DNA of 64,000 nt from Yoonia sp. (GCA_029250945.1 JAQXEG010000013.1:62001-126000), one strand, 5' to 3'; shown: positions 32,348 to 42,089, counted from the first letter of the stretch. Notes: generated from the sequence alone by a model not told the origin. Made by a program: numbers and translations.

Positions 32348-33145
32348 ATGTCTCAGACCCAGCCCCGCGTGCAAACCCGAATTGATCCGCTTGATCCTGA
32401 TCGCGCGCGCGCGTTGCAGGCGACCTTGGGTGATGCGCCAAGCATCCGGATGGGCGATCCGATCCCGCCCTTTGCCCATCACATTTATTTTTGGGATCCG
32501 CAGCCGCCACAGGATCTTGGCCGTGACGGGCATCCCGCCACAGGCCAGTTCATCCCCGATACCGGTCTGCCGCGCCGGATGTGGGCCGCGGGCAAGCTGG
32601 TGTTTCATACGCCACTGCTTGCCGGTATTCGCGCCGAGAAGACGACTACAGTCGAAGGTGTAACGCGCAAGGACGGCCGCAGCGGGCCGTTGGCATTCGT
32701 GCGGGTCCGCCATGATATCCGGCAACGCCAGTCACTTGCCCTTACAGAATGGCAAGAACTGGTGTACCGCGAGGATCGCCCCAAGGCCGACGCCCCGCCG
32801 CCACCACGTGCCGCCACGGACGAAGATATGGCCGTGCCGGTGTCGTTTGATAGCACGATGCTGTTTCGCTATTCCGCGCTGACATTCAACGGCCACCGCA
32901 TTCATTACGATGAAACCTATGCGCGGCAGGTCGAAGGGTATGACGGGTTGGTTGTGCATGGCCCGTTGTTGGCGCATCTGCTGATGGGGTTGGCGCAGCA
33001 TAAACTGGGTGCCTTGACCACGTTTTCCTATCGCGCGACGGCACCGCTGATGCATCACGAACCTGCGTTTCTATGCTGGAAAGACGGGCGGGCTTGGGTC
33101 CGTGGACCTGACGGACGGCAATGTATGGCGGCTGAAGCAAGCTAG
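32348..33145 (+). CDS. MaoC/HTD2-type acyl-CoA hydratase (mesaconyl-C4-CoA hydratase-like)
   Basis: 265-aa protein with a degenerate N-terminal hot-dog domain (ATGQFIPDTGLPRRMWAAGKLVFHTPL) and a C-terminal MaoC-like hot-dog with hydratase residues in FNGHRIHYDETYARQVEGYDGLVVHGPLLAHLL. This arrangement is that of the HTD2 / mesaconyl-C4-CoA / itaconyl-CoA hydratase group. Substrate is uncertain. The window also has the malyl-CoA lyase gene 10 kb away, but no operon link. Divergent from the VOC gene by 35 bp. Confidence 0.82.
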   Translation: MSQTQPRVQTRIDPLDPDRARALQATLGDAPSIRMGDPIPPFAHHIYFWDPQPPQDLGRDGHPATGQFIPDTGLPRRMWAAGKLVFHTPLLAGIRAEKTTTVEGVTRKDGRSGPLAFVRVRHDIRQRQSLALTEWQELVYREDRPKADAPPPPRAATDEDMAVPVSFDSTMLFRYSALTFNGHRIHYDETYARQVEGYDGLVVHGPLLAHLLMGLAQHKLGALTTFSYRATAPLMHHEPAFLCWKDGRAWVRGPDGRQCMAAEAS

Positions 33146-33178
33146 CGCCGTGTCGCGTTTTGCGCTGCAAAACACAAT

Positions 33179-33211
33179 GCCTCCAGCGAAGGTATTTTTA
33201 GCAAGAGGAAG
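33179..33211. repeat. Degenerate copy of the dispersed repeat, convergent intergenic
   Basis: GCCTCCAGCGAAGGTATTTT followed by TAGCAAGAGGAAG. It keeps the GCCTCC-x-GCG ... GTATTT layout of the 9177 copy with several substitutions. It lies between the stop codons of two convergent genes, where such elements often serve as bidirectional 3' ends. Confidence 0.5.
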
Positions 33212-33214
33212 CCG

Positions 33215-34258
33215 TTAGAGGCTGCGATCAGGGCGGAAATCTTCCGGGATTGTATACTGCTGGTTGAGGATCAGATCGGCCATCACCTCGCCCACTTTCG
33301 GGGCCATGCCGAACCCAATTTTGAAACCACCGTTGGCAACAAATTGTCCCTTTTGGAACGGGTGTTCCCCAAGCATGGGCGCGCGCGATCTGCTGCGCGG
33401 ACGAACACCAGCCCAGCGTTTGATCACAGTTGCATCCCGCAGAACCGGTAGGGCAGCCTTGGCCCGTGCGACGATATCATCGAGGGCCGCGTCTGTGCCT
33501 GTGGGGTCGTCAAATTCCCGCTCTGACGTGGAGCCGATTGCAACAGTGCCGTCCTCATGGGGGATGATATGGAGCGTGTCGGCGAAAAGCTGTGGCTGGC
33601 CGATAGCATCGAAATCGAGCACGGCGGCCTGCCCCTTAACCCCGCCACCGACCATGCGGGTGTGTTGGGCCGTCATCGTATCAAGGCCAGCGACACCGGT
33701 GGCCCAGACGACGTGGCCGGATTGTGTCCCGTCAGCTGTGATCACCCCGCCCAGCGCCGTCACGGCCCCCGCAAGGGACGCGGTCGCCTTGGCCGGATGC
33801 AAAAGGCCCGATAGCGTGTCGAACACGACCTGTCCGCTGGTGCTTGGCGGGGACCAATCGGTGCCGCCTGCGGGCTGCACGGTCCATTGCGCGTTATCGC
33901 CCCACAATGCGGCGGCGGTCACCTGTCGCGCGTTGGCCAGATCAACGGCGCGCGCGTCGGGCAGCGGTTGCAGCCGTCCGTTGCGCGCATAGCCCGTGGG
34001 CAGGCCGCTGCGGTCCTCAACCCCACGCCAGAATGCGGCCTGCATCAACAGGCTATCAAGCTGGAATGCCTTTTTCGCGTTCCAGTTTTCAGGAACGTGG
34101 GGGGCCAGTGCACCTACGATACCACCGCTGGCACCCGCACCCGCGCCAGCCGGATCAATGACCTGCACCGTGGCGCCCCGCAACAGGCAGGCATAGGCGA
34201 CCGACAGCCCGAACACCCCTGCCCCCATCACCGTTACATCGACCGTTGCCATCGGCAT
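33215..34258 (-). CDS. FAD-dependent oxidoreductase, DAO family (MnmC oxidase-like)
   Basis: 347-aa flavoprotein. The dinucleotide-binding motif VTVMGAGVFGLSVAYACLLRGA is followed by ASGGIVGALAPHVPENW, close to the MnmC oxidase domain, and the C-terminus has WAGVRPRSRSRAPMLGEHP and FVANGGFKIGFGMAPKVGEVMADL. It faces, with 43 bp between starts, the mnmD methyltransferase gene. In enterobacteria these two activities are fused in MnmC, so this is probably the cmnm5s2U34 oxidase half; glycine oxidase or D-amino acid dehydrogenase are alternatives. ATG at 34258 (GGGAAG just upstream) chosen; ATG at 34252 possible. Confidence 0.8.
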   Translation of the reverse strand: MPMATVDVTVMGAGVFGLSVAYACLLRGATVQVIDPAGAGAGASGGIVGALAPHVPENWNAKKAFQLDSLLMQAAFWRGVEDRSGLPTGYARNGRLQPLPDARAVDLANARQVTAAALWGDNAQWTVQPAGGTDWSPPSTSGQVVFDTLSGLLHPAKATASLAGAVTALGGVITADGTQSGHVVWATGVAGLDTMTAQHTRMVGGGVKGQAAVLDFDAIGQPQLFADTLHIIPHEDGTVAIGSTSEREFDDPTGTDAALDDIVARAKAALPVLRDATVIKRWAGVRPRSRSRAPMLGEHPFQKGQFVANGGFKIGFGMAPKVGEVMADLILNQQYTIPEDFRPDRSL

Positions 34259-34301
34259 CACTTCCCTTTTTAGTGTTGCCGTATCCATAGGGCATTTGCG
34301 C

Positions 34302-34991
34302 ATGATCAACCAGACGGCATCGCTTTCGTGGCGGGACACGGACGCAGGCGCGGTGCCTGTGTCGGACCAGTTTGACGACCCGTATTATTCGCTTGGCAAT
34401 GGGCTGGATGAAACGCGGCACGTGTTTATCGCAGGCAACGGGTTGGACGCGCGGTTCGGGGCTGATCTGCATGTGGGGGAATTGGGGTTCGGGACCGGTC
34501 TGAACTTTCTTGCGACATGGCAGGCGTGGGCCAAAGCCGGCGGAACGCGGCTGCGCTTTACATCGTTTGAGGCGTTCCCGATGGACAAAGAGGACATGCG
34601 CGCCGCACTTGCGGCATTCCCCGAGGTGGCCGAGTTGGCCCGCGTATTTCTGGATCGTTGGACTGTCGGCGCGCGCGCCGTCGAGATCGCGCCGCATGTC
34701 ACGCTTGATGTGATCATTGGCGATGCGCGGGAAACCTTACCTGCGTGGGAAAGTGCCGCAGATGCGTGGTTTCTTGACGGGTTTTCGCCAGCCAAAAACC
34801 CCGCATTGTGGGAACCCGCGCTGCTGTCAGCAGTTGGTGCGCATACCGCGCAGGGCGGCACAGCGGCGACCTATTCGGCGGCAGGGCATGTGCGCGCATC
34901 ATTGGATGCGGCGGGGTTCGATGTGACACGGACCAAAGGGTTTGCGCGCAAACGCCACATGACCACGGCGAGGTTGCGGGATGCAAAATAA
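34302..34991 (+). CDS. mnmD: tRNA 5-methylaminomethyl-2-thiouridine methyltransferase
   Basis: 229-aa SAM-dependent methyltransferase that completes mnm5s2U at the wobble position of tRNA. Typical motifs: the N-terminal SDQFDDPYYS, the SAM loop VGELGFGTGLNFLATW and the MnmD signature WFLDGFSPAKNPALWEP, then GGTAATYSAAGHVR. This is the stand-alone version of the N-terminal half of enterobacterial MnmC. Start ATG 34302. The stop overlaps the transporter gene by 11 bp. Divergent from the flavin oxidase gene. Confidence 0.93.
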   Translation: MINQTASLSWRDTDAGAVPVSDQFDDPYYSLGNGLDETRHVFIAGNGLDARFGADLHVGELGFGTGLNFLATWQAWAKAGGTRLRFTSFEAFPMDKEDMRAALAAFPEVAELARVFLDRWTVGARAVEIAPHVTLDVIIGDARETLPAWESAADAWFLDGFSPAKNPALWEPALLSAVGAHTAQGGTAATYSAAGHVRASLDAAGFDVTRTKGFARKRHMTTARLRDAK

Positions 34992-35856
34992 TACCCGCCT
35001 TGGCATCTGGTTGATGTGTGCCACCGCGCTGATCTTTGCCATCCAAGACGGCATTTCACGGCATCTGGCGGGCGAATATAACGTGCTGATGATCGTGATG
35101 ATCCGGTACTGGTTCTTTGCGGCATTTGTCATCACGGTCGCGACGCGGCAATCGGGGTCAATATGGGCCGCCGCGGCAACGCGCCAACCTGTGATCCAGA
35201 CCTTGCGCGGGCTACTGCTCGCAACCGAAATTTGCGTGATGGTTTTGGGTTTTGTCAAACTGGGGTTGGTCGAAAGCCATGCGATTTTCGCCTGCTATCC
35301 GCTACTGGTTGCAGCCCTGTCAGGGCCGATCTTGGGCGAGGCCGTGGGTTGGCGACGCTGGGTTGCGATCGGGATCGGGTTCATCGGGGTGCTGGTCATC
35401 TTGCGCCCCGGGATCGGGGTGTTTTCCCCCTTTGCGATCCTGCCCATGGCGTCAGCAATCATGTTCGCCGTCTATGGGTTGCTCACCCGCTTTGCCGCCC
35501 GCAAGGATAGCGCGGCAACATCATTTTTCTGGACCGGCGTTGTGGGTGCTGTCGCGATGACCATCGTCGGCATCTGGTATTGGGAACCAATGACGCGCCC
35601 TGACTGGATCTGGATGGGGGCGCTGTGCATCACAGGCGCATCGGGCCATTTCCTGTTGATCAAAACCTATGAGGTCGCCGAGGCATCCGCCGTGCAGCCT
35701 TTCGCCTACCTGCAACTGGTCTTCGCCACGATGATCGGGATCGCCGTGTTTGGCGAAACCCTATCGACGCCCGTGGCGATTGGCGCGGTCATCGTCGTGT
35801 CGGCGGGAGTTTTTGCCCTGTTGCGCGCACGGGCGGTTAGCCCCCCGGCCGACTGA
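34981..35856 (+). CDS. EamA/DMT family transporter
   Basis: 291-aa inner-membrane protein with about ten hydrophobic spans and two EamA repeats (about 8-140 and 150-285). The start LGIWLMCATALIFAIQDGISRHLAG and the repeat-2 YEVAEASAVQPFAYLQLVFATMIGIAVFGE are typical. Exported substrate unknown (metabolite or amino acid). Overlaps mnmD by 11 bp at its start and the slt gene by 20 bp at its end. Confidence 0.9.
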   Translation: MQNNTRLGIWLMCATALIFAIQDGISRHLAGEYNVLMIVMIRYWFFAAFVITVATRQSGSIWAAAATRQPVIQTLRGLLLATEICVMVLGFVKLGLVESHAIFACYPLLVAALSGPILGEAVGWRRWVAIGIGFIGVLVILRPGIGVFSPFAILPMASAIMFAVYGLLTRFAARKDSAATSFFWTGVVGAVAMTIVGIWYWEPMTRPDWIWMGALCITGASGHFLLIKTYEVAEASAVQPFAYLQLVFATMIGIAVFGETLSTPVAIGAVIVVSAGVFALLRARAVSPPAD

Positions 35857-37888
35857 TCGGGCGGATGCCGGATACGGGTGCGGGGCCAGCAGGCACCATC
35901 GGTACGGCGACGGACGGCGCAGGTGTCGTATTCAGGTCCGCTGGACGTATTTGTGGCCGGATGTTCGGCTTCACCCCGATGAGCATATCGGTGAACCGCA
36001 CAGGTCCAACCGTACCGGTCAACCGCGCCTGATAGATGGGGATCGATTCTGTGACGCGCATTACGTAATTGCGGGTTTCGCGAAACGGGATGTGTTCGAT
36101 CCAATCGACAACATCCACCTCGCCCACACGCGGATCGCCGCGTTCGTCCATCCATGCCCGCGGGCGGCTTGGACCCGCGTTATAACCTGCGGCGATCATG
36201 ACGGGGGAATTGCCAAATTCCTCTTCTAACACCGACAGGTATTTTGACCCGAGGCGGGCGTTATAGGCCCAATCTGTCGTCAACCGCCCGCGTGAATAGG
36301 GTTCGCCGATAAAGCCTGCGACCTCCTGAGCCGTAGCGGGCATGAGTTGCATCAGCCCAAGCGCGCCAACAGGGCTGCCAGCGGCAATGTTAAACTCGCT
36401 CTCGCGGCGGGCGATGGACATAGACAGAGCGGCAGGTGCGGGCAGATCCATCTGCGCCAGATCATGCAGCGGGAAATAGACCGACGGCACCAGCACCCCA
36501 CGTTTGACGGCTGATTTACCCAGCAGAACAGCATAATAAGCGCCATCCATCTCGCGCAGCATAGCACCCATTTGCGCCAGCTCAGTGGCATCCAGACGTT
36601 GGCCAAGCAGCGCGAAAAACTGTGTCGCACGGCTGCGTTCACCCGCCTGCAACAGGGCAACGGCGGCACGGGTCATATCGTCTTTCAAAAACGCCGTACC
36701 GCGCCAATCGGTCGGATCAGACGCGCCTGTCAGAACGGGACCAAGCGCGCGGCCCAGTTTTTCAGACGCCAGCAAACCGTAGAACCCTGTCTGGTGCTGT
36801 GACGCGATTTCATAGGCGGCCATGGACGCGGGACCATCGCCCAATGCGGCATGCGCCCGCCCGATCCAATACTGCATACGCCCAACAGAAATCGGGCTTT
36901 CAACGGCGGCATTTGCGGTTTGGAAATGGGACAGCGCCAGCGCGGGATCATCCAGATAGGTCAGCGCGACGTAGCCTGCGATCCATTCCAGATCGGCAAA
37001 AGATGTGCCATCCGTCAGGTGATGATTGGCGGCAAGGTCATACGCCGATTGCGGCCGCCCCTCGCGCATTTCCCACCGCGCAAGCGACCTGCGCCGACCG
37101 GACCAGCGGAACGGTTGGCCCAAGGCATCAGCGCTTGTCGATTGTGTACGCAGAATGGCCACCGCGGAGGAGCGGCTTCCGCGGTTGGCCAGCCAGTTAT
37201 AACGGTCATACAAAAGCCCCGGATCAGAGCGCAGATTTTCCGGCACCTCATCCGACACATCCGTCCCGTTGCGGATGAAGTTGATGCGCGCGCGGGTCCA
37301 TGCGGCACGGTCATCCGTCAACAGCGGGATCATCCGTTCAGCAGCGTCGGTTTTCCACCGCCATAACAACTGATCCGCACGGCCCACATGATGCGGGGCC
37401 AGCACATCGGAGAACGCGTCGATCATCGCAGCATGGCCCGTATCCGACAGATTCCACGTCAGCCACACATCGACCAGCATCGCATGGGCGCGGGGCGTGT
37501 CACCCGTGGCGATCAACGCCTCGGCCAAACGCACGGCGCCTTCGCCGCTTTCGGGTTTGCGATCCCCGAACCAGTCAATCACTTGGGCGGTCGGGGTTTC
37601 GGGGGGCAACAGCTCCTCCCCCTCAATATACAGGCGCACCATGCCCGGCCAATCGGCGCGGCGCGGGGTGAACCCCTGATAATCGGCAAAGATCGCATCG
37701 CCCTTACGCAGGCGCATCCACGACACCACATCGCGGGCCAGTTGATCATCACCTGCAAGCGCATAGGCAACATCCCAATTGGTCGCCGCTGCCGCGCGGA
37801 TTGCAGGCACCGCCGGGTCCTCGGCTGGCTGGGCGCGCGCCACCACAGAGGTCAGAAACAGGGCCAAGATCAAAGCGAAAAGGCGCAT
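35837..37888 (-). CDS. slt: Soluble lytic murein transglycosylase, Slt70-like
   Basis: 683-aa periplasmic enzyme. The signal peptide MRLFALILALFLTSVVARA precedes a long superhelical alpha domain (about 30-480), then the GEWL/SLT catalytic domain (about 490-640) with the catalytic Glu in ARRESEFN, GSPVGALGLMQLMPATA and AAGYNAGPSRPRAW; the C-terminal tail is Pro-rich. AAGGAGG precedes ATG 37888. Cleaves glycan strands to 1,6-anhydromuropeptides. Convergent overlap with the EamA gene; divergent from dapA. Confidence 0.94.
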   Translation of the reverse strand: MRLFALILALFLTSVVARAQPAEDPAVPAIRAAAATNWDVAYALAGDDQLARDVVSWMRLRKGDAIFADYQGFTPRRADWPGMVRLYIEGEELLPPETPTAQVIDWFGDRKPESGEGAVRLAEALIATGDTPRAHAMLVDVWLTWNLSDTGHAAMIDAFSDVLAPHHVGRADQLLWRWKTDAAERMIPLLTDDRAAWTRARINFIRNGTDVSDEVPENLRSDPGLLYDRYNWLANRGSRSSAVAILRTQSTSADALGQPFRWSGRRRSLARWEMREGRPQSAYDLAANHHLTDGTSFADLEWIAGYVALTYLDDPALALSHFQTANAAVESPISVGRMQYWIGRAHAALGDGPASMAAYEIASQHQTGFYGLLASEKLGRALGPVLTGASDPTDWRGTAFLKDDMTRAAVALLQAGERSRATQFFALLGQRLDATELAQMGAMLREMDGAYYAVLLGKSAVKRGVLVPSVYFPLHDLAQMDLPAPAALSMSIARRESEFNIAAGSPVGALGLMQLMPATAQEVAGFIGEPYSRGRLTTDWAYNARLGSKYLSVLEEEFGNSPVMIAAGYNAGPSRPRAWMDERGDPRVGEVDVVDWIEHIPFRETRNYVMRVTESIPIYQARLTGTVGPVRFTDMLIGVKPNIRPQIRPADLNTTPAPSVAVPMVPAGPAPVSGIRPISRPGG

Positions 37889-38038
37889 CACGCCCTCCTT
37901 ATTCAGATTACTAGATGTCAGCCTAAGGCCCAATCGCGCTAGGGCAATGTGAAAACTTGCCCGTCGGCGGAAAGGCGTCTAGGGTCCGCGCGATTTCATC
38001 GGCCTGATTCAAGGCCAGCGACAATAAGGAAGCGCGTC

Positions 38039-38911
38039 ATGTTCAAAGGGTCTTTGCCTGCACTTGTCACGCCGTTCACGGACGGCAAAGTGGATACAGA
38101 TGCGCTGAAAAAACTGGTCGACTGGCATGTGGATCAGGGCAGCCACGGCCTTGTCCCAGTCGGCACAACCGGCGAAAGCCCGACGCTGACCCACGCCGAG
38201 CATGATCTGGTCGTGGAAACCGTGGTACAAGCCGCCGCCGGACGCATTCCCGTGATCGCAGGTGCGGGGTCCAACAACACCGTGGAAACCGTGCGTCTGG
38301 TCGAGGCCGCCAAAAAGGCAGGCGCCGATGCCGCATTGGTCGTGACCCCCTATTATAACAAGCCGACCCAGTCGGGTCTGATCGCCCATTTTACGGCTGC
38401 CGCAAGCTGTGGTTTGCCGATTGTGATCTACAACATTCCAGGCCGTTCGGTCGTGGACATGACACCAGAAACGATGGGCAAATTGGCCGAACTGCCGATG
38501 ATCATCGGCGTCAAAGATGCGACAGGCGATCTGTCCCGCGTGCCCAAGCAGCGCATGCATTGCGGCACTAATTTTGTGCAGCTGTCGGGTGAAGACGCGA
38601 CCGCATTGGGCTTTAACGCCCACGGCGGCGTTGGCTGCATTTCCGTCACGGCAAACATCGCAGCCAAGCTTTGCGCGGAATTTCAGGAAAGCACGTTGGC
38701 AGGCGATTATGCCAAGGCGTTGTCCCAACTGGATCGCCTAATGCCATTGCACGAGGCGGTGTTCATGGAACCCGGCCTTGTGGGTGCGAAATACGGCATG
38801 TCACTGTTAGGTTTGTGTGAGGAAGAGGTGCGTTCCCCCCTGACCACGCTGACCGACGACACAAAAGCCGCGATCAAGGCCGGGATGCAGCACGCCGGTC
38901 TGCTCAACTAA
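38039..38911 (+). CDS. dapA: 4-hydroxy-tetrahydrodipicolinate synthase
   Basis: 290-aa class I aldolase that condenses pyruvate with aspartate semialdehyde, the first committed step of lysine and meso-diaminopimelate synthesis. Seen: [25 protein letters not shown], the catalytic Tyr in [24 protein letters not shown] and the Schiff-base Lys in [20 protein letters not shown] precedes ATG 38039. Followed by a perfect inverted repeat and the convergent ycaQ-type gene; smpB follows beyond it, a common neighbour in this group. Confidence 0.97.
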   Translation: MFKGSLPALVTPFTDGKVDTDALKKLVDWHVDQGSHGLVPVGTTGESPTLTHAEHDLVVETVVQAAAGRIPVIAGAGSNNTVETVRLVEAAKKAGADAALVVTPYYNKPTQSGLIAHFTAAASCGLPIVIYNIPGRSVVDMTPETMGKLAELPMIIGVKDATGDLSRVPKQRMHCGTNFVQLSGEDATALGFNAHGGVGCISVTANIAAKLCAEFQESTLAGDYAKALSQLDRLMPLHEAVFMEPGLVGAKYGMSLLGLCEEEVRSPLTTLTDDTKAAIKAGMQHAGLLN

Positions 38912-38919
38912 ACAACAGG

Positions 38920-38939
38920 TGATGGGTTAAAACCCATCA
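38920..38939. terminator. Perfect inverted repeat between dapA and the convergent glycosylase gene
   Basis: TGATGGGTTAAAACCCATCA: 9-bp arms around a 2-bp centre. It begins 8 bp after the dapA stop, and its right arm contains the stop of the convergent gene. There is no T-run on either side, so if it ends transcription it is not a textbook intrinsic terminator; it may protect 3' ends. Confidence 0.45.
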
Positions 38940-40127
38940 TGCCTTGCACCAATCATCAGCGCGCGAAATCTCTGCGCAGCCACCAAAAAGGGCTGCGCGG
39001 GACAACTCTGCATCCAGCCGCGCAATCCGCCCTGCGCCCATTTGCACGCCCTTTTCCGGCCAGAACGCGCGCACGGCCAACACGTCCCCGTCGCGCTTCA
39101 TATCGATCCGCCCGATCAGGCGGTCCCCTTCCATCACCGGAAACACGTAATACCCGTATTGGCGTTTCGCGGCGGGGACGAAAATCTCGATCCGGTAGTG
39201 AAAGCCAAAGAGCCGCTCTGCCCGCTTGCGGTCGCGCAGTGCCGGATCAAATGGCGACATGATCCGCACGCGGTTTTGTGGGGCCGCAGGCACCCTATCC
39301 ATCATGTCAGGTCGGGCCAAGGACCGGCGCAAGCTACCATCGACACCTTCGATATCGACCCAAACCGCGCGGCCATCTGCAATCGCCGCCACGCCCCACA
39401 CCTTTGCCTCTGCTGGTGTCACAATCGCCCAGAATGCGGCCAGTTCGCCCGTTATGGCAAACCCCAGCTTGTCCAACGCGGCACCACAGGCCCAATCGAC
39501 GGTGTCATCCTCGGATCGGAAGGCGTTCAACTGCTCTGGTGGGATCACACGTTCTGTCAGGTCATACACCTTGCGAAACCCGTCGCGGCGCACCACGGAC
39601 AATTGCCCCGACCGCCACAGATATTCCAACGCGGTTTTGGACGGGTGCCAGTCCCACCAACCGCCTTTGCGGCGCACCTCATCCAACCCGACATCACCGG
39701 ATGTGCAGCACCCGTGATCAGAGATTTGGCGCAATACCTCATCGGTTTTGGCCATGAAATCATCGCGCCGCCAGTCCTTCCAACAGGACGCGAGCCATGC
39801 CGCATCGCGTTGGAATTTGAGCCGCCAATAGGGGTAAAGCTGCATATCAATCGCGGCGGCATCATGGGTCCAGTGTTCAAACACATAACGATCCCGCGCC
39901 AATGCGTTTTGCAGCCCCGACGGGCGATATTGCTGCCGCCGCGACCACAAAACCAGATCGTGCGCACGGGCAAATGTGTTCACGCTATCAAGTTGCACAA
40001 ACCCTAGATCGGAAATCACGCCCGCCAAATCGTTGCCCTTACCCACCCCGCTGGGGCGCGCGGACAGCCCGTGGCGGTGCAAAAACACGGCGCGGGCATC
40101 AGCATTTTTCAAGATAGGGACAGACAT
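38937..40127 (-). CDS. YcaQ/AlkX family winged-helix DNA glycosylase
   Basis: 396-aa member of the HTH_42 (YcaQ/AlkZ) superfamily, enzymes that unhook alkylated bases and interstrand crosslinks. The catalytic QxD motif is visible in [23 protein letters not shown], and the N-terminal and central winged helices are followed by [27 protein letters not shown], a strong family segment. GGAG lies 6 nt before ATG 40127. Repair role is inferred from E. coli YcaQ. Confidence 0.9.
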   Translation of the reverse strand: MSVPILKNADARAVFLHRHGLSARPSGVGKGNDLAGVISDLGFVQLDSVNTFARAHDLVLWSRRQQYRPSGLQNALARDRYVFEHWTHDAAAIDMQLYPYWRLKFQRDAAWLASCWKDWRRDDFMAKTDEVLRQISDHGCCTSGDVGLDEVRRKGGWWDWHPSKTALEYLWRSGQLSVVRRDGFRKVYDLTERVIPPEQLNAFRSEDDTVDWACGAALDKLGFAITGELAAFWAIVTPAEAKVWGVAAIADGRAVWVDIEGVDGSLRRSLARPDMMDRVPAAPQNRVRIMSPFDPALRDRKRAERLFGFHYRIEIFVPAAKRQYGYYVFPVMEGDRLIGRIDMKRDGDVLAVRAFWPEKGVQMGAGRIARLDAELSRAALFGGCAEISRADDWCKA

Positions 40128-40189
40128 CAAAGGCTCCGATCATTGGGCCACTTGCAGGGATGCCCCCCTTGGCCTATCTGATGGGGATC

Positions 40190-40663
40190 ATGGCCAAAAA
40201 ATCTGAGAATACAAATTACAAAGTTCTCGCTGAAAATCGGCGCGCACGCTACGACTTTGCAATTGATGACGACCTTGAGGTTGGCATCGTGCTCTATGGG
40301 TCAGAGGTGAAATCCCTGCGGCTTGGCCAATCCAACATCGCCGAAAGTTATGCGTCCGTCGATGACGGGGAATTGTGGCTGACGAACGCATATATCGCGC
40401 CCTATGATCGGGCGATGTTCGGCCATGAAGAACGCCGCAAGCGCAAGCTGTTGTGCAGCCGCAAAGAACTGGCGCGCCTGTGGAACGCCACCAAACGCGA
40501 GGGGATGACCCTTGTGCCGCTAGTCATGTATTTCAACGACCGCGGGTTGGTAAAACTTAAGCTGGCGACAGCTAAGGGTAAAAAAAACCACGACAAACGT
40601 GCGACCGAGGCCGCGCGCGATTGGGGTCGGCAAAAACAGCGCCTGCTGCGTCACGGCGACTGA
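40190..40663 (+). CDS. smpB: SsrA-binding protein SmpB
   Basis: 157-aa tmRNA-binding protein required for trans-translation. Typical text: [88 protein letters not shown] and the basic C-terminal tail. ATG 40190 gives the usual length; an earlier in-frame ATG at 40160 would add 10 residues. ssrA itself was not found in the window. Confidence 0.97.
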   Translation: MAKKSENTNYKVLAENRRARYDFAIDDDLEVGIVLYGSEVKSLRLGQSNIAESYASVDDGELWLTNAYIAPYDRAMFGHEERRKRKLLCSRKELARLWNATKREGMTLVPLVMYFNDRGLVKLKLATAKGKKNHDKRATEAARDWGRQKQRLLRHGD

Positions 40664-40715
40664 TTAAACCCGATTTAGGGGGGGAAACGTCCTGATTCCT
40701 CCCTATTTCCACATA

Positions 40716-40730
40716 TTAACTACCTGTTAA
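40716..40730. promoter_or_regulatory. Perfect CtrA-type box TTAA-N7-TTAA, with a TATAAT downstream
   Basis: TTAACTACCTGTTAA, an exact match to the alphaproteobacterial CtrA consensus. A TATAAT lies at 40768-40773, 32 bp before the start codon of the glycine-rich gene; no good -35 box is present at 17 bp from it, as often in activator-dependent promoters. Confidence 0.5.
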
Positions 40731-40804
40731 GGTTTGGCACCGACGCGGCTTGGGCCATGCCGCCGGTTATAATGTGGGCCCACGTATAAAAAGGAACGGG
40801 GGCA

Positions 40805-41110
40805 ATGGAAGCAATTATTGCACAGGTCGTAGGCGGCGCAATTGGTGGTAACGGTGCAGGTAAACTGCTGTCGGGCGCCAATATGGGTAGCCTTGGCAAC
40901 ACAATCGCAGGCGCTGTTGGCGGCCTTGGTGGCGGGTCCATCTTGGGCGGCCTGATGGGCGGCACAGGTGCGATAGCAAGCGGCGCGGCAGACACAGTTG
41001 CCCCCGGTCTCGACATCGGCGCGATGGTTGGCCAACTGGCTGGCGGCGGCGTTGGCGGTCTGGTCATGACGGTAGTTGTCGGCATGCTAAAAAACAAGTT
41101 CATGGGCTAA
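40805..41110 (+). CDS. Glycine-zipper-rich small protein
   Basis: 101 aa with dense GG/GxxxG motifs (VVGGAIGGNGAGKLLSG, IAGAVGGLGGGSILGGLMGG, GQLAGGGVGGLVMTVVVGML). Weakly hydrophobic throughout with one likely membrane helix near the C-terminus; no signal peptide. Such glycine zippers occur in membrane- or envelope-associated proteins. Function unknown. AAGGAACGGGGGCA precedes the ATG. Monocistronic, behind a CtrA-type box and a TATAAT. Confidence 0.75.
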   Translation: MEAIIAQVVGGAIGGNGAGKLLSGANMGSLGNTIAGAVGGLGGGSILGGLMGGTGAIASGAADTVAPGLDIGAMVGQLAGGGVGGLVMTVVVGMLKNKFMG

Positions 41111-41135
41111 TACCCCACGAAAAGCGGCGATCCAG

Positions 41136-41162
41136 CGGGTGTCCATTCTGGGTACCCGTTTT
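41136..41162 (+). terminator. Possible intrinsic terminator after the glycine-rich gene
   Basis: CGGGT (41136-41140) pairs with ACCCG (41154-41158), followed by TTTT. The stem is only 5 bp with a 13-nt loop, so support is weak. Position 26 bp after the stop codon fits. Confidence 0.35.
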
Positions 41163-41234
41163 GCATTGCGGGTCCTTGTTTCCAGCGGCGCGGCACGATA
41201 CTGATCAGCCATGCATAACGCCGGAGACCACGCC

Positions 41235-42089
41235 ATGACCGATGATCCCAAAACACTTGTCAGCACGGCTTGGCTAGCGGCGCATTTGAACGATCCCGAT
41301 ATGCGCCTTTTGGACGCCACTTGGTTTTTGCCCGACATGAACCGCGATGCCGCTGCAGAATACGCAGCGGGGCATATCCCCGGCGCGCGTTTTTTTGACA
41401 TCGACGAGATATCCGATCACCGCTCCGAACTGCCCCATATGGTGCCGCCGGTAGAAAAATTCATGTCCCGTATGCGCGCTATGGGCGTGGGCGACGGGCA
41501 TCAGGTGGTCGTCTATGATGCGCTTGGTCTGTTTTCTGCAGCCCGCGTCTGGTGGATGTTCCGGCTGATGGGCAAAACCGATGTTGCCGTCCTTGATGGT
41601 GGCCTGCCCAAGTGGAAGGCCGAAGGGCGCGAAATCTCCGATCTGCCCCCCGTAATCCGTGACCGGCACATGACTGTGACCCGCCAAAACCAGATGGTGA
41701 AGGACGTGACCCAAGTCGCCCGTGCCGCCAAGCTGGGGGATTACACAATCATCGACGCCCGCCCCGCCGACCGTTTCAGCGGTGAGGTGCCCGAACCCCG
41801 CAAGGGGCTGCGCGCGGGCCACATCCCCAATTCGCAAAACCTGTTCTTCAAAAACGTGCTGAACACCGACAACACCATGAAGGACGCACCCGGCATTCAG
41901 GCCGCAATCGCGGACGCAGGTATCGACCTGTCCAAGCCCGTGATCGCGACCTGCGGATCGGGTGTGACGGCCGCGATCCTTGCGCTCGCACTTGAACGGA
42001 TCGGCAAGACCGATCACGCAGTTTACGACGGCTCATGGTCCGAATGGGGCATGTACGCCGACCTTCCAATCGCAACCGGAGACGCATGA
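41235..42089 (+). CDS. sseA: 3-mercaptopyruvate sulfurtransferase
   Basis: 284-aa two-domain rhodanese. The inactive N-domain has AGHIPGARFFDIDEISD; the catalytic C-domain has RAGHIPNSQNLFF and the active loop ATCGSGVTA (CGSGV type, the loop of mercaptopyruvate rather than thiosulfate transferases). It transfers sulfur from 3-mercaptopyruvate to a thiol acceptor. GGAG lies before ATG 41235; an ATG at 41211 is less well placed. The stop overlaps the aminotransferase start (ATGATG). Confidence 0.94.
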   Translation: MTDDPKTLVSTAWLAAHLNDPDMRLLDATWFLPDMNRDAAAEYAAGHIPGARFFDIDEISDHRSELPHMVPPVEKFMSRMRAMGVGDGHQVVVYDALGLFSAARVWWMFRLMGKTDVAVLDGGLPKWKAEGREISDLPPVIRDRHMTVTRQNQMVKDVTQVARAAKLGDYTIIDARPADRFSGEVPEPRKGLRAGHIPNSQNLFFKNVLNTDNTMKDAPGIQAAIADAGIDLSKPVIATCGSGVTAAILALALERIGKTDHAVYDGSWSEWGMYADLPIATGDA

